A stretch of 64,000 bases of DNA, taken from positions 2,790,001 through 2,854,000 of the forward strand of contig NZ_CP016448.1 in the NCBI RefSeq assembly GCF_001713355.1. The letters are read 5' to 3'. Positions 27,091 to 36,341 of this stretch are shown here, in pieces. The notes beneath the pieces were generated by a model. It did no database searches. It was not told the DNA's origin and saw nothing but the letters and a program-made list of their open reading frames with translations. Positions within the stretch are counted from its first letter, which is position 1. Every line of letters starts with the position of its first letter. The stretch comes from Methyloversatilis sp. RAC08 (GTDB taxonomy: Bacteria; Pseudomonadota; Gammaproteobacteria; Burkholderiales; Rhodocyclaceae). A program made the translations under genes and the position numbers.

Positions 27091-27141
27091 CCCCAATCTA
27101 CGGGAATCTCGTAGGTTGGGGTGAGCGCAGCGATGCCCAAC
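27091..27141. repeat. Hairpin plus inverted copy of the repeat core
   Basis: CCCCAATCTACG (27091-27102) pairs with CGTAGGTTGGGG (27110-27121) with one mismatch around a 7-base loop. The segment 27111-27141 is the reverse complement of the repeat core at 26870-26900, with one mismatch. It lies about 80 bases past the rho stop codon. Confidence 0.8.
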
Positions 27142-27220
27142 GCAAACGACGGTACTGCGACCATCTTCATGGCGCGGTACCGTCGCGGGTCGGAAGCTTT
27201 GGCGGTGTTCCGTCGCCGGG

Positions 27221-28480
27221 TCAGCCTCGACGCATGGCGTCGAAGAACTCTCCGTTGCTCTTCGTCGCCTTGATCTTGTCGAGCAGGAATTCGATCGCTT
27301 CCAGATCGTCCATGTTGTACAGCAGTTTGCGCAGGATCCAGATCTTCTGCAGGATTTCCGGCTTCAGCAGCAGTTCTTCGCGGCGCGTGCCCGAGCGGTT
27401 CACGTTGATCGCCGGATAGACGCGCTTTTCCGCCATGCGCCGGTCAAGATGGATTTCCATGTTGCCGGTGCCCTTGAATTCCTCGTAGATCACGTCGTCC
27501 ATGCGGCTGCCGGTTTCGATCAGCGCGGTGGCGATGATGGTCAGGCTGCCGCCTTCCTCGACGTTGCGCGCGGCGCCGAAGAAACGCTTCGGCTTCTGCA
27601 GCGCATTGGCGTCCACACCACCGGTGAGCACCTTGCCGGACGCCGGTTGCACGGTGTTGTAGGCGCGCGCCAGACGGGTGATCGAGTCGAGCAGGATGAT
27701 CACGTCCTTCTTGTGCTCGACCAGGCGCTTCGCCTTCTCGATCACCATTTCGGCGACCTGCACATGGCGGGTGGCCGGTTCGTCGAAGGTCGAGGCAACC
27801 ACTTCGCCCTTCACCGAACGCTGCATTTCGGTCACTTCTTCCGGCCGCTCGTCGATCAGCAGCACGATGAGCATGGCTTCCGGGTGGTTGGCGGTGATGG
27901 CGTGCGCAATGTGCTGCATCATCACCGTCTTGCCGGTCTTCGGCGGTGCGACCAGCAGGCCGCGCTGGCCCTTGCCGATCGGCGCGATCATGTCGATCAC
28001 GCGCGAGGTCGTGTTTTCCTCGCCGCGCATGTCGCGCTCGAGCACCAGCGTCTCGGTCGGGTGCAGCGGCGTCAGGTTCTCGAACAGGATCTTGTGCTTG
28101 GTCGCTTCCGGCGGTTCGCTGTTGACGCGATCGACCTTGACCAGCGCGAAGTAGCGTTCGCCGTCCTTCGGTGTCCTGATTTCGCCTTCGATGGTGTCGC
28201 CGGTATGCAGATTGAAGCGCCTGATCTGGCTGGGCGAAACGTAAATGTCGTCGGTGCCGGCCAGGTAGCTCGCTTCCGGCGAGCGCAGGAAGCCGAAACC
28301 GTCGGGCAGCACTTCAAGCGCGCCGTCACCGAAAATGCTTTCGCCCTTTTTCGCGCGGTTGCGCAGGATGGCGAAGACCAGTTCCTGTTTTCGCAGCCGG
28401 TTCGCGCCTTCGATCTCGAAGGACTGGGCCATTTCGAGCAATTGGCTGACGTGAAGTGCTTTCAGTTCGGAAAGATGCAT
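27221..28480 (-). CDS. rho: Transcription termination factor Rho
   Basis: 419 residues, the normal size. It begins [18 protein letters not shown] (Rho N-terminal domain). The cold-shock-like RNA-binding domain (about 50-125) is followed by the RecA-type ATPase with Walker A PPKTGKTV, Walker B-type [16 protein letters not shown], and the Q/R-loop region [19 protein letters not shown]. As a hexamer it translocates along RNA and releases transcripts. It is the second gene of trxA-rho, an order shared with many proteobacteria; the gap between them is about 100 bases. Confidence 0.98.
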   Translation of the reverse strand: MHLSELKALHVSQLLEMAQSFEIEGANRLRKQELVFAILRNRAKKGESIFGDGALEVLPDGFGFLRSPEASYLAGTDDIYVSPSQIRRFNLHTGDTIEGEIRTPKDGERYFALVKVDRVNSEPPEATKHKILFENLTPLHPTETLVLERDMRGEENTTSRVIDMIAPIGKGQRGLLVAPPKTGKTVMMQHIAHAITANHPEAMLIVLLIDERPEEVTEMQRSVKGEVVASTFDEPATRHVQVAEMVIEKAKRLVEHKKDVIILLDSITRLARAYNTVQPASGKVLTGGVDANALQKPKRFFGAARNVEEGGSLTIIATALIETGSRMDDVIYEEFKGTGNMEIHLDRRMAEKRVYPAINVNRSGTRREELLLKPEILQKIWILRKLLYNMDDLEAIEFLLDKIKATKSNGEFFDAMRRG

Positions 28481-28580
28481 GGTGACGGGGTCTGTGCGAC
28501 GTGCGGGGTGGGGGGGGCGGAGCCAGGAACCGGCTCCGGCGGGCGGGGTGCGCGCAGCACCCGTCGCCGTGGAAAATTGA

Positions 28581-28907
28581 TTAGAGGTGGCTGTCCAGGA
28601 ATGCGGTCAGTTGCGACTTCGACAGGGCGCCTACTTTAGTTGCTTCGACATTGCCGTCCTTGAACAGCATCAATGTCGGAATGCCGCGGATGCCGAAGCG
28701 TGCCGGGGTGTCCTGATTCTCGTCGATATTCACCTTGGCCACGCGCAGCTTGCCGGCGTAATCACGCGCCACCTCGTCGAGGATGGGGGCAATCATCTTG
28801 CACGGACCGCACCATTCGGCCCAGTAGTCGACCAGCACGGGCAGATCGGCTTTGACCACTTCGGCTTCGAAGCTGGCATCGGTGACGTGGTGGATGTGTT
28901 CGCTCAT
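28581..28907 (-). CDS. trxA: Thioredoxin 1
   Basis: 108 residues, the standard length. The redox-active WCGPCK motif has Cys33 and Cys36, with the buried Asp (LVDYWAEW), the cis-Pro loop [14 protein letters not shown] and the terminal helix. It reduces cytoplasmic protein disulfides together with thioredoxin reductase (not in the window). It is likely cotranscribed with rho. A perfect ATATAT-type palindrome 63-83 bases upstream of its start is a possible control site. Confidence 0.97.
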   Translation of the reverse strand: MSEHIHHVTDASFEAEVVKADLPVLVDYWAEWCGPCKMIAPILDEVARDYAGKLRVAKVNIDENQDTPARFGIRGIPTLMLFKDGNVEATKVGALSKSQLTAFLDSHL

Positions 28908-28969
28908 CGTTTCCTCGCGGGGCTTGACTTGGGGGGAGACCTGGAATGCCGGATCGTTTCTTGGATATG

Positions 28970-28990
28970 GGTATATCGGTCGGATATACC
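28970..28990. promoter_or_regulatory. Palindrome GGTATATC-N5-GATATACC upstream of trxA
   Basis: Perfect 8-bp arms at 28970-28977 and 28983-28990 around GGTCG. The AT-rich arms stand out in GC-rich DNA, and symmetry of this size is typical of dimeric repressors. It lies upstream of trxA-rho on the minus strand. The regulator is not known. Confidence 0.5.
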
Positions 28991-29416
28991 GTCGAAAACC
29001 GGATGTGGGCTGGACGCTGTTGTGTTAGCCGGGCTGAATGCCTGACGCGCACAGCGCAGGCCGGGAATTCGTGAGCGGGTGTGTGCGGGGGTTGCAGACC
29101 ACCGCGGCAGACACGGGGCAGATCACTCTGGCAGCGCGCTGACCGCACACCTGCGCGATCGCGTTCGTTACGCTGTTTTCACGCTGTTTCCATGATGCTA
29201 ATACAAAAAACACCGTGTTGCGCAGACTGATGGATGTACGCCCGACAAAAATTCATGCTGGCATGCCGCCTCTGCACACCGCATGGAACGGCTTTGCCGC
29301 GGGCCGCGGTGATAAAATCTATGCCGTTTTCCGGACTGTCATCGTCCCGAGATTCCGATCAAACCATCCCGTGGTTCGCCTGCCGTCGGGCAATGCAACC
29401 ACCGCACGGAGAAATC
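28991..29416. other. Divergent trxA/fdxA intergenic region without a recognised gene
   Basis: About 430 bases beyond the palindrome. I see no RNA gene or credible small ORF. Two near-copies of ACGCTGTTT lie at about 29170-29190 and an A6 tract at 29205-29210. A GATAAAAT stretch at 29311-29318 may be the -10 of the fdxA promoter, but no good -35 is at proper spacing. Short readings over the ferredoxin leader lack coding character. Confidence 0.5.
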
Positions 29417-29740
29417 ATGACTTACGTCGTCACCGAATCCTGTATCAAGTGCAAGTACACCGACTGCGTCGACGTGTGCCCGGTCGACTGCTTTCGCGAA
29501 GGCCCGAATTTCCTGGTGATCGACCCCGATGAGTGCATCGACTGCACGCTGTGCGTTGCCGAATGTCCGGCCGAAGCGATTTTCGCCGAAGACGACGTGC
29601 CGTCCGACCAGATCCATTTCATCAAGCTGAACGCCGAACTGTCCGCCGAATGGCCTGCCATCATCGAGCGCAAGGAAGCACCGGCCGATGCTGATGAATG
29701 GGTCAAGGTGAAGGACAAGCTCGGCATGCTGGAACGCTGA
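29417..29740 (+). CDS. fdxA: 7Fe ferredoxin FdxA
   Basis: 107 residues. The N-terminal half has the cysteine set of a [3Fe-4S][4Fe-4S] ferredoxin: Cys9, 12, 17, 21 and 25, then Cys40, 43, 46 and 50 ([12 protein letters not shown]). The C-terminal half ([15 protein letters not shown] to the end) is the extension typical of the FdxA class in proteobacteria. The ATG at 29417 is preceded by GGAGAAA; the longer reading reaches into the leader. It carries electrons at low potential; the partner is unknown. Confidence 0.96.
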   Translation: MTYVVTESCIKCKYTDCVDVCPVDCFREGPNFLVIDPDECIDCTLCVAECPAEAIFAEDDVPSDQIHFIKLNAELSAEWPAIIERKEAPADADEWVKVKDKLGMLER

Positions 29741-29783
29741 GCGCGTCGCCGCGCGCCTGCCGGCCCAGGTCGCGTCCTCGAGC

Positions 29784-32441
29784 ATGAGCACGGCGGGCTT
29801 TGAAACCCTGTGCCTGCCGGCCGACGCCGCACTGTTCGCCCGGCTTGCGCGCCTGCTGATCGATCGCCATGGCGATGCGCTCGCCGATTGTGACCTGCTG
29901 CTACCCGTCATGGCGCATGCGCCGGTGCTGCGTGGTGCGCTGCTGGCTGAAGCCGGACACGCGCTGTTCATGCCGCGCATGCTCACGCCGGCTCTGCTGG
30001 CTGCGCGCTGGCAGGGCGATGCACCGGTCGATCCCCACCCCCGCCGTCTGCTGCATCTGGTGGCGCAACTGCGCCAGCAGACCTGGCTGGGCGACGTCGA
30101 TCCGTGGTCGGCCGCGCAGGAACTGCTCGAACTGGCCGACGCGCTGGCCGCATTGCCGGCGCCGCCGGACGAAAATGCCCTGCAGCAGGGTTTCGAACGC
30201 GCCCACGGGCTGGCCGACAGCGCTGCATTGTCGCTGGAGGCGCGTCTGGTGCATGCGGTATGGCACAGCGACTGCACCGGAACGCCCGGTCATGCGCGCG
30301 CCGTCACGCAGGCCTTGATGCGCGCAGCAGGGGCAGCGCGCCGTCCGCTCATCCATCTTTCCGCACGGGTCGAGCCAGCGCCAGCGTGGCTCGAATTGCA
30401 CGCTGCGCGCGTGCCGGTGCTGAATGTCCTGGCAACCCGCGCGCTGACCGACACACCGGTGGCCCGCGTGCTTCACGCCGCCTGGCCACCCGTTTCGCCA
30501 CCCGTGCTGACGCACGCCCCATCCAGAGACGATGCGCTCGAATTGGCTGGCCGCGTGCGCCTCGTCGGTGCGCAGTCGCTCGAACAGGAAGCGCAATGTG
30601 CCGCGTCCTGCATTGCCGGCTGGCTGTCTGAAGGCCGCCGCAACATCGCGCTGGTGGCACTCGACCGCGAGGCAGCGCGTCGCACCCGCGCGCTGCTGGA
30701 ACGCCGGCAGGTGTTGCTGGCCGATGAAACCGGCTGGAAGCTGTCGACCACGCGCGCGGCGGCCACGGTCGATGCCCTGCTGCAATGCTTCGCGTCCGAC
30801 GGCTATCACCGCGACCTGCTCGATCTGCTGCACTCGCCGCACGTGGCAGGCTCGCTCGACCGCGATGACCACGCACAGGCGATTGCGGCCATCGACGACT
30901 GGGTGGTCAGGCGCAACCACGTCGATGGCCTGCACGCCTTGCTCACCGATGCCGGCCGCGAATTTGCCGGCTGTCCGGCGGGCCGGTTGATCGACGCGCT
31001 GTCGCGGGCCTTTGCGCTGATGCCCACCCACAACGCACCCGCCAGCTTCCGGGTCGAGCGCCTGCTGGCAGCGCTCGATGCGCTGGGCGCACGCGCTGCA
31101 CTGGCGCAGGACGCAGCCGGCGCGCAGGTGGTCAATCTGCTGGAGCAACTGCGTGCCGACAGCAGCGGCGTGGCACTCGACCTGTCCTTCGCGGACTGGC
31201 GCAAGTGGCTCAACAGCGAGTTCGAGCAGGCGTTGTTCCGCGACAGCGCCATCGACAGCCCGGTGGTACTGACCCCGCTGGCGGCGACCCGGCTCCGTCG
31301 TTTCGACGCCGTGTACGTAATCGGTGCCGACAGCCGGCACCTCGCGCCGGTGCGCCTGCGCGGCGTGCTCGGCCACGAGGGCCTTCGGCGCGAACTTGGA
31401 CTGCCTGATTCGCAGGTCGCCGCCGGGCAGCTGCGCGACGATCTCGCCGGTCTGATCGCCTGCAGCGACCAGACCGTATTCAGCTGGCAGACACAACGCA
31501 ACGGTGAAGCGAACCTGCCCGGCGTGGATCTGCAGCGCCTCGATCTGGTATTGCAGCGCGCCGGCCTGCCGTCGGCCATTTGCAGCGCGCCGTCGCTGGC
31601 CGATCCGCCGCCGCTTCCGGAACTGGTGGTCTCCAGTGCGCCGGTGCTCGATCCGGCGCGCGTGCCGTCGCGGCTGACGGCAAGCGGTCTGGCCGACCTG
31701 ATGGCCTGTCCCTATCGCTACTACGCGCGCCACGTACTCGGCCTCGGCGCTGGCGACGAAGTCGAGGACGCCATGGGCAAGGGCAGCGTCGGCGAGCTGG
31801 TGCATCGCGTGCTGCACGACTTTCACGTCGCTCACCCCCGGCTGGCCGACGCTGCGCCACCTGCACTGGCCGACGCCTTGCGCGCGCAGATCGCGGCTGC
31901 CTTCGACGGCGCCATTGCGCGCAATTTTCAGGAACATGCGTGGGCGGATCGCCTGCACGATCGCGCCGACGCCTACATCGCGTGGGCCGTGCAGCGCGAG
32001 TCCGACGGCTGGCTGTTCGACAGCGGTGAGGCCAGGCGCGCGCATGTGCTCGAATTGCCGGATGGGGCTGCGCTGTCGCTCGAAGGCCGCATCGACCGCA
32101 TCGACCGCAATGCAGAGGGCGATGTCGCGCTGCTCGACTACAAGCTGCGCAGCGCCGAACGCGTCCGCAAGACCCTGCAGGCCGATGACGTGCAACTGGC
32201 GTTCTACACCGTGCTTGAAGGCGGCGCAGTGAGCGAGGCGGCCTATCTGGCGCTGGAAGAGGATGTGCCGGTCGCGTTCATCCAGGACGATCCGCCAGCG
32301 GCCGCGCAGGCGCTGCTGTCGCTGGTGTCCGAACTGTTCCCGGCGCTGCGCAACGGCGCCAGCCTGCCGGCCCACGGCGACGAAGCGGCCTGCCTGCATT
32401 GCGACATGCGCGGCCTGTGCCGCAAGGACTGGCTGGCATGA
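29784..32441 (+). CDS. AddB/RexB-like PD-(D/E)XK nuclease subunit
   Basis: 885 residues. The N-terminal part is an inactive helicase-like region with no clear Walker A. The C-terminal nuclease domain has GRIDRIDRN then LLDYKL (catalytic Asp and DYK), with the four cysteines of the AddB iron-sulfur staple: Cys642 (MACPYRYYAR) and Cys870, 873, 879 (CLHCDMRGLC). With the next gene it should form an AddAB-type helicase-nuclease that resects DNA double-strand ends for RecA. It starts 43 bases after fdxA and its stop overlaps the next ATG (ATGA). Confidence 0.88.
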   Translation: MSTAGFETLCLPADAALFARLARLLIDRHGDALADCDLLLPVMAHAPVLRGALLAEAGHALFMPRMLTPALLAARWQGDAPVDPHPRRLLHLVAQLRQQTWLGDVDPWSAAQELLELADALAALPAPPDENALQQGFERAHGLADSAALSLEARLVHAVWHSDCTGTPGHARAVTQALMRAAGAARRPLIHLSARVEPAPAWLELHAARVPVLNVLATRALTDTPVARVLHAAWPPVSPPVLTHAPSRDDALELAGRVRLVGAQSLEQEAQCAASCIAGWLSEGRRNIALVALDREAARRTRALLERRQVLLADETGWKLSTTRAAATVDALLQCFASDGYHRDLLDLLHSPHVAGSLDRDDHAQAIAAIDDWVVRRNHVDGLHALLTDAGREFAGCPAGRLIDALSRAFALMPTHNAPASFRVERLLAALDALGARAALAQDAAGAQVVNLLEQLRADSSGVALDLSFADWRKWLNSEFEQALFRDSAIDSPVVLTPLAATRLRRFDAVYVIGADSRHLAPVRLRGVLGHEGLRRELGLPDSQVAAGQLRDDLAGLIACSDQTVFSWQTQRNGEANLPGVDLQRLDLVLQRAGLPSAICSAPSLADPPPLPELVVSSAPVLDPARVPSRLTASGLADLMACPYRYYARHVLGLGAGDEVEDAMGKGSVGELVHRVLHDFHVAHPRLADAAPPALADALRAQIAAAFDGAIARNFQEHAWADRLHDRADAYIAWAVQRESDGWLFDSGEARRAHVLELPDGAALSLEGRIDRIDRNAEGDVALLDYKLRSAERVRKTLQADDVQLAFYTVLEGGAVSEAAYLALEEDVPVAFIQDDPPAAAQALLSLVSELFPALRNGASLPAHGDEAACLHCDMRGLCRKDWLA

Positions 32442-35400
32442 GCCGCGAAGATGATCTGCGCGCCCTCGACCCGGCCCGCAGCGTCGTGGTCGAGGCGTGC
32501 GCCGGCAGCGGCAAGACCTGGACGCTGGTGTCGCGACTGATCCGCCTGCTGCTGGCCGGTGCGCAGCCGGGTGACATTCTCGCCATCACCTATACGCGCA
32601 AGGCGGCGCGCGAAATCGAGGAGCGCCTGCAGCACTGGCTGGCGGAACTGGCCGTGGCCGACGATCAGCGGGTGAGCGCCTTCCTGGCCGAACGCGGCCT
32701 GAACGCGCAGCGCGATCCGGCGCTGATCGCGCGCGCGCGGGCGCTGTTCGAGCAGGTTGCCGACGCGCGGCCCGGACTGACGGTGAACACCTTCCACGGC
32801 TGGTTTTCGTCACTGCTGGGCGCCGCACCGCTGAACAGCGGTTTGCGTGGCCTGCAGCTGTCGGAGCGCACGGCACAGTTGCGCGATCAGGCCTGGGCTG
32901 CGCTGATGCGCCGCGCCGGGCGGGCGCCGGACAGCGAGCTGTCGCTGGCGCTGCGCAGCCTGCTCGGCCGGTGCGGGGTGGCGGGCACCAGGGCGCTGGC
33001 GGGCGCACTGGTCGATCGCCGCGCCGAATGGGAAGCCTGGCTCGCGGCGCAGGGCGGCCTGGCCGGCGCTGTGGACCACCTGCGGCAGTTTTTCGGAGCC
33101 GACGCCGAAGCACCGGTCGACGTGCTGGCCGGCGACGAACTGCTGCGCCGTCGCGCCCTCGATCTCGCGCGTCTGCTCGGTCAGGGCACGGAGGCGCAGC
33201 AGCGCAAGGCGACGGCGATCGAACAGGCGTGTGTGCAGGTCGAAGCGCAGTTGTTTTTCGCCGGCCTGCGCGCCCAGCTGCTCAAACAGGATGGCGAGCC
33301 GGCGAGCTTCAAGCCGGGCAAGGCGCTCGAAAAGGTCGGTGTTGCCGACGCCGTGCTCGCGCTGAACGAGCAGGTTGCGGCGCGTCTGGTGCACTGCCTG
33401 AACGCGCAGTCCGACCTGGCCGCGTGGGCGCTCAACGAACAGGGCCTGCAGGTCGCCGCGGCGTTGCTCGAGGCCTACGACCGCATCAAGCAGAACGCCG
33501 GCGTGCTCGACTTCGGCGATCTCGAATGGCATGCCGCACGGTTGTTGTCGGATGCCCAGACCGGACCCTTCGTGCAGGCGCGTCTGGACGCGCGCTACCG
33601 CCACCTGCTGCTGGATGAATTCCAGGACACCAATCCGCTGCAGTGGCAGGTGCTGATGCACTGGCTCGACGCCTACGCACCGGGTCAGGTGCAGCCGGTG
33701 GTGTTCGTGGTCGGCGATCCCAAGCAGTCGATCTACCGCTTCCGGCGCGCCGACCCGCGCATCTTCACGCATGCGGCCAGGGTGTTCGAACAGCGCTTCG
33801 GCGCCATCCTGCTGCAGCGCAATGAAACCCGGCGCAGCAGCCCGGCGGTGGTGAGTGTGGTCAACGCCGTGTTCGGCGACATGGACGTGTTCGAGGGCTT
33901 TGCGCCGCACAGCACGACCCGGACCGATCTGCCGGGCCGGGTCGAAGTGCTGCCGGCTTTCGGGCATGAAGCCGATGCCAAAGCGGAAGCCGACGCACAG
34001 GCTGCGGCGACCGGCCTGCGCAATCCGCTGCGCCAGCCACGGATGGCCATCGAGGACAGCCGTCGCAGGCGCGAGGCGGATGCGCTGTGCGCGCGACTCA
34101 AGGGCATGGTCGGGCGTCTCGCGGTGCGCGATGCGCACACCGGTGACACGCGCGCCGCGCGCTACGGCGACATGATGATCCTGCTGCGCCGGCGCACCGG
34201 GCTGGCGGTGTACGAGGCGGCACTGCGCGCCCATGGCATTCCCTACTTCGGTGCCAGCCGCGGCCGCCTGCTCGATACGCTCGAAGCGTCCGATCTGCTC
34301 GCGCTGCTGCGCTTTCTCGCCGCGCCGGCCGATGCACTGTCGCTCGCTCATGTGCTGCGCAGTCCGCTGTTCGCGTTCGACGACGCGCAATTGCTCGACC
34401 TGACCCGCGATGGCGCCGCACGGTTCTGGCCGATGCTGCGCGCCCGACGCGCCGGCAGCGATCAGGCCTATGCGCGCGCGGCCGCGCTGCTGGAGGGCTG
34501 GCTCGACGCGGCGACCCGCCTGCCGGTGCATGATCTGCTGGACCGGGTATTCGACCAGGGCGCGCTGATGCCGCGTTACGCCGCCAGCGTCGACGCGATG
34601 GCCTGGCCCGGCGTGCGCGCCAATCTCGAAGCCTTCATCGAACTGGCGCTCAAGGTGGACAGCGGCCGCTACCCCAGCCTGCCGCGCTTCATCGACGAGC
34701 TGACACGCCTGCGCAACGAAGACGACGAAGCGCCGGACGAAGGCCTCATCCTCGGTGAAGACCCTTCGCGCGGCAGGGTGCGCGTCCTCACCATCCACGC
34801 GGCCAAGGGGCTGGAAGCGCCGATCGTCTGGCTGGCGGACGCAGTGGCGCGGGGGCGCACCGACAGCGGCGCGCGCGTGCTGCTGGCGTGGCCCCCCGGC
34901 GATGCAGCGCCCGGGCATCTTTCACTGCTGCAGAACAAGGGCAATCAGGGCCATGCCCGAGCCGCCTTCATCGACGCCGAAGCTCGCGCTGCGGCGCGCG
35001 AAGACGCGAACCTGCTGTACGTCGCGCTCACGCGCGCCCGACAAGTGCTGTATGTCAGTGGTGTCAGCCCTTCCAAGGGCAGCAGCGCGGGCAGCTGGCT
35101 TGACCGGGTCACCGCTTCGCTGGGCGGCTGCGTCGATGCAGTCCCCACGGACGGCGGTGGCATGCGGCTCGAACATGGCGTACTTGCCGACTGCGTGGAC
35201 GACGCACCCGACGACCCGGTCGTCCCGGTTGTGATGGCCGATGCGCCCATGCTGCCCGCCATCGGCGAACGACGGCCGCTGGTCGCGCTCGATCCGGTCC
35301 AGCTGTGGGGCGTGGGACTGCACAGCTGGCTGGAGGCACTGGCGGGCGGCGAACCGCCGCCCGCGCGGCCAGCTGGTCTCGATGCCGCGCAATGGCGCGA

Positions 35401-35716
35401 TCTGGAAGCGATCGCGCGCCGCCTCGTGGCAAGTGACTCGCTGCAGCGCTTTTTCGATCCGGCGCAGCACCGCTGGTCGGCCAACGAACTCGAATTCGTG
35501 CTGCCGGACGGCCAACCGGGCCGGATCGACCGTCTGGTCGAATTCGATGACGACATCTGGATACTCGATTACAAGAGCGGACAGGGTGACCGTTTTGCCG
35601 AAACCTACACTGCGCAGCTTGCCGGCTATGCCGAGGCCGTGGCAGCAATCCGGCCCGGCAAGGCGGTGCATGCTGCGCTGATCCGGCCGGATGGCGCGCT
35701 CGACGTGCGCTTCTGA
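32438..35716 (+). CDS. AddA-like UvrD/Rep helicase-nuclease
   Basis: 1092 residues from the ATG at 32438, which overlaps the previous stop. Superfamily 1 helicase motifs run in order: EACAGSGKTWTL (I), LAITYTRKAAREIE (Ia), LLDEFQDTNPLQW (II), VVGDPKQSIYRFRRAD (III), VRVLTIHAAKGLE (V) and LLYVALTRARQVLYV (VI). A C-terminal nuclease domain carries GRIDRLVEFDDDIWILDYKSG with the catalytic Asp and DYK. Both subunits therefore look nuclease-competent, as in AddAB and unlike RecBCD, which has one. No recC or recD lies here. Confidence 0.93.
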   Translation: MSREDDLRALDPARSVVVEACAGSGKTWTLVSRLIRLLLAGAQPGDILAITYTRKAAREIEERLQHWLAELAVADDQRVSAFLAERGLNAQRDPALIARARALFEQVADARPGLTVNTFHGWFSSLLGAAPLNSGLRGLQLSERTAQLRDQAWAALMRRAGRAPDSELSLALRSLLGRCGVAGTRALAGALVDRRAEWEAWLAAQGGLAGAVDHLRQFFGADAEAPVDVLAGDELLRRRALDLARLLGQGTEAQQRKATAIEQACVQVEAQLFFAGLRAQLLKQDGEPASFKPGKALEKVGVADAVLALNEQVAARLVHCLNAQSDLAAWALNEQGLQVAAALLEAYDRIKQNAGVLDFGDLEWHAARLLSDAQTGPFVQARLDARYRHLLLDEFQDTNPLQWQVLMHWLDAYAPGQVQPVVFVVGDPKQSIYRFRRADPRIFTHAARVFEQRFGAILLQRNETRRSSPAVVSVVNAVFGDMDVFEGFAPHSTTRTDLPGRVEVLPAFGHEADAKAEADAQAAATGLRNPLRQPRMAIEDSRRRREADALCARLKGMVGRLAVRDAHTGDTRAARYGDMMILLRRRTGLAVYEAALRAHGIPYFGASRGRLLDTLEASDLLALLRFLAAPADALSLAHVLRSPLFAFDDAQLLDLTRDGAARFWPMLRARRAGSDQAYARAAALLEGWLDAATRLPVHDLLDRVFDQGALMPRYAASVDAMAWPGVRANLEAFIELALKVDSGRYPSLPRFIDELTRLRNEDDEAPDEGLILGEDPSRGRVRVLTIHAAKGLEAPIVWLADAVARGRTDSGARVLLAWPPGDAAPGHLSLLQNKGNQGHARAAFIDAEARAAAREDANLLYVALTRARQVLYVSGVSPSKGSSAGSWLDRVTASLGGCVDAVPTDGGGMRLEHGVLADCVDDAPDDPVVPVVMADAPMLPAIGERRPLVALDPVQLWGVGLHSWLEALAGGEPPPARPAGLDAAQWRDLEAIARRLVASDSLQRFFDPAQHRWSANELEFVLPDGQPGRIDRLVEFDDDIWILDYKSGQGDRFAETYTAQLAGYAEAVAAIRPGKAVHAALIRPDGALDVRF

Positions 35717-35818
35717 GCGCCGTCCGAAACTTTGCGCCGCTGGCGGTTTTGACTACCATCTGCGATATTCAACCGAGGTGTGCGTTTCACGCATGCGCAG
35801 CAAGAAGGGGTGGCCGTC

Positions 35819-36268
35819 ATGCAAGTACATGAAATCCTGCGCATCAAGGGAACGGTGCTGTACACCGTCGTCCCGTCGCAGTCGCTGGATAACGCAGTCG
35901 CCACGATGGCCGATCTGGATGTCGGTTCGCTGGTTGTCATGGAACACGGTCTGATGGTCGGCATGCTGAGCTTTCGCGAAGTGTTGCGCGCCTTGCGAAC
36001 GGCCGGTGGCGGCTGGCAGACGCTCACGGTCGCCGACGTGATGCAGCGTGATCCTGCAACCGCCCACCCGGACATGGAAGTGGACGAATTGCGTCGCCTC
36101 ATGCTCGAGCGGCACTGCCGCTACCTGCCGATCATGGAAGGCGACACGCTGATGGGTGTGCTGTCCTTTCACGATGTGGCGCGCGCCATGCTGGAAGAGC
36201 AGAGTTTCGAAAACCGCATGCTGAAGAGCTATATCCGCGACTGGCCGATGGACGACGCGTCGGGCTAG
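35819..36268 (+). CDS. Stand-alone CBS-domain pair protein
   Basis: 149 residues from the ATG at 35819. Two CBS domains in tandem occupy nearly the whole protein: first about 8-65 ([33 protein letters not shown]), second about 75-135 ([35 protein letters not shown]). CBS pairs bind adenine nucleotides and sense energy state. No partner domain is fused. It lies 70-100 bases between addA and fadD in the same direction; a link with either is not evident. Confidence 0.9.
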   Translation: MQVHEILRIKGTVLYTVVPSQSLDNAVATMADLDVGSLVVMEHGLMVGMLSFREVLRALRTAGGGWQTLTVADVMQRDPATAHPDMEVDELRRLMLERHCRYLPIMEGDTLMGVLSFHDVARAMLEEQSFENRMLKSYIRDWPMDDASG

Positions 36269-36341
36269 GCCACACGACGGCCGGCCGGCCGCCGAGCGCG
36301 CGCAGACGCAGGGTGGTGCCGGTCGAACACGGGGGAGGGCT

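Larger units (their letters stand above)
26656..27220. other. Repeat-rich convergent intergenic region
   Basis: 565 bases between the ModE-like gene and rho, which converge here. No credible gene is seen. The region holds a 22-bp palindrome, two direct copies of an 85-bp segment, a third degenerate copy, and an inverted copy of the repeat core next to a hairpin. The core GGCATCGCTGCGCTCAC and its neighbouring CCAACCTAC are of a kind scattered through betaproteobacterial genomes. Confidence 0.85.

Noticed and set aside
29901-32399. 832-residue open frame opposite the AddB-like gene
   Set aside because: Antisense shadow; the plus-strand gene has the nuclease and Fe-S motifs in order.
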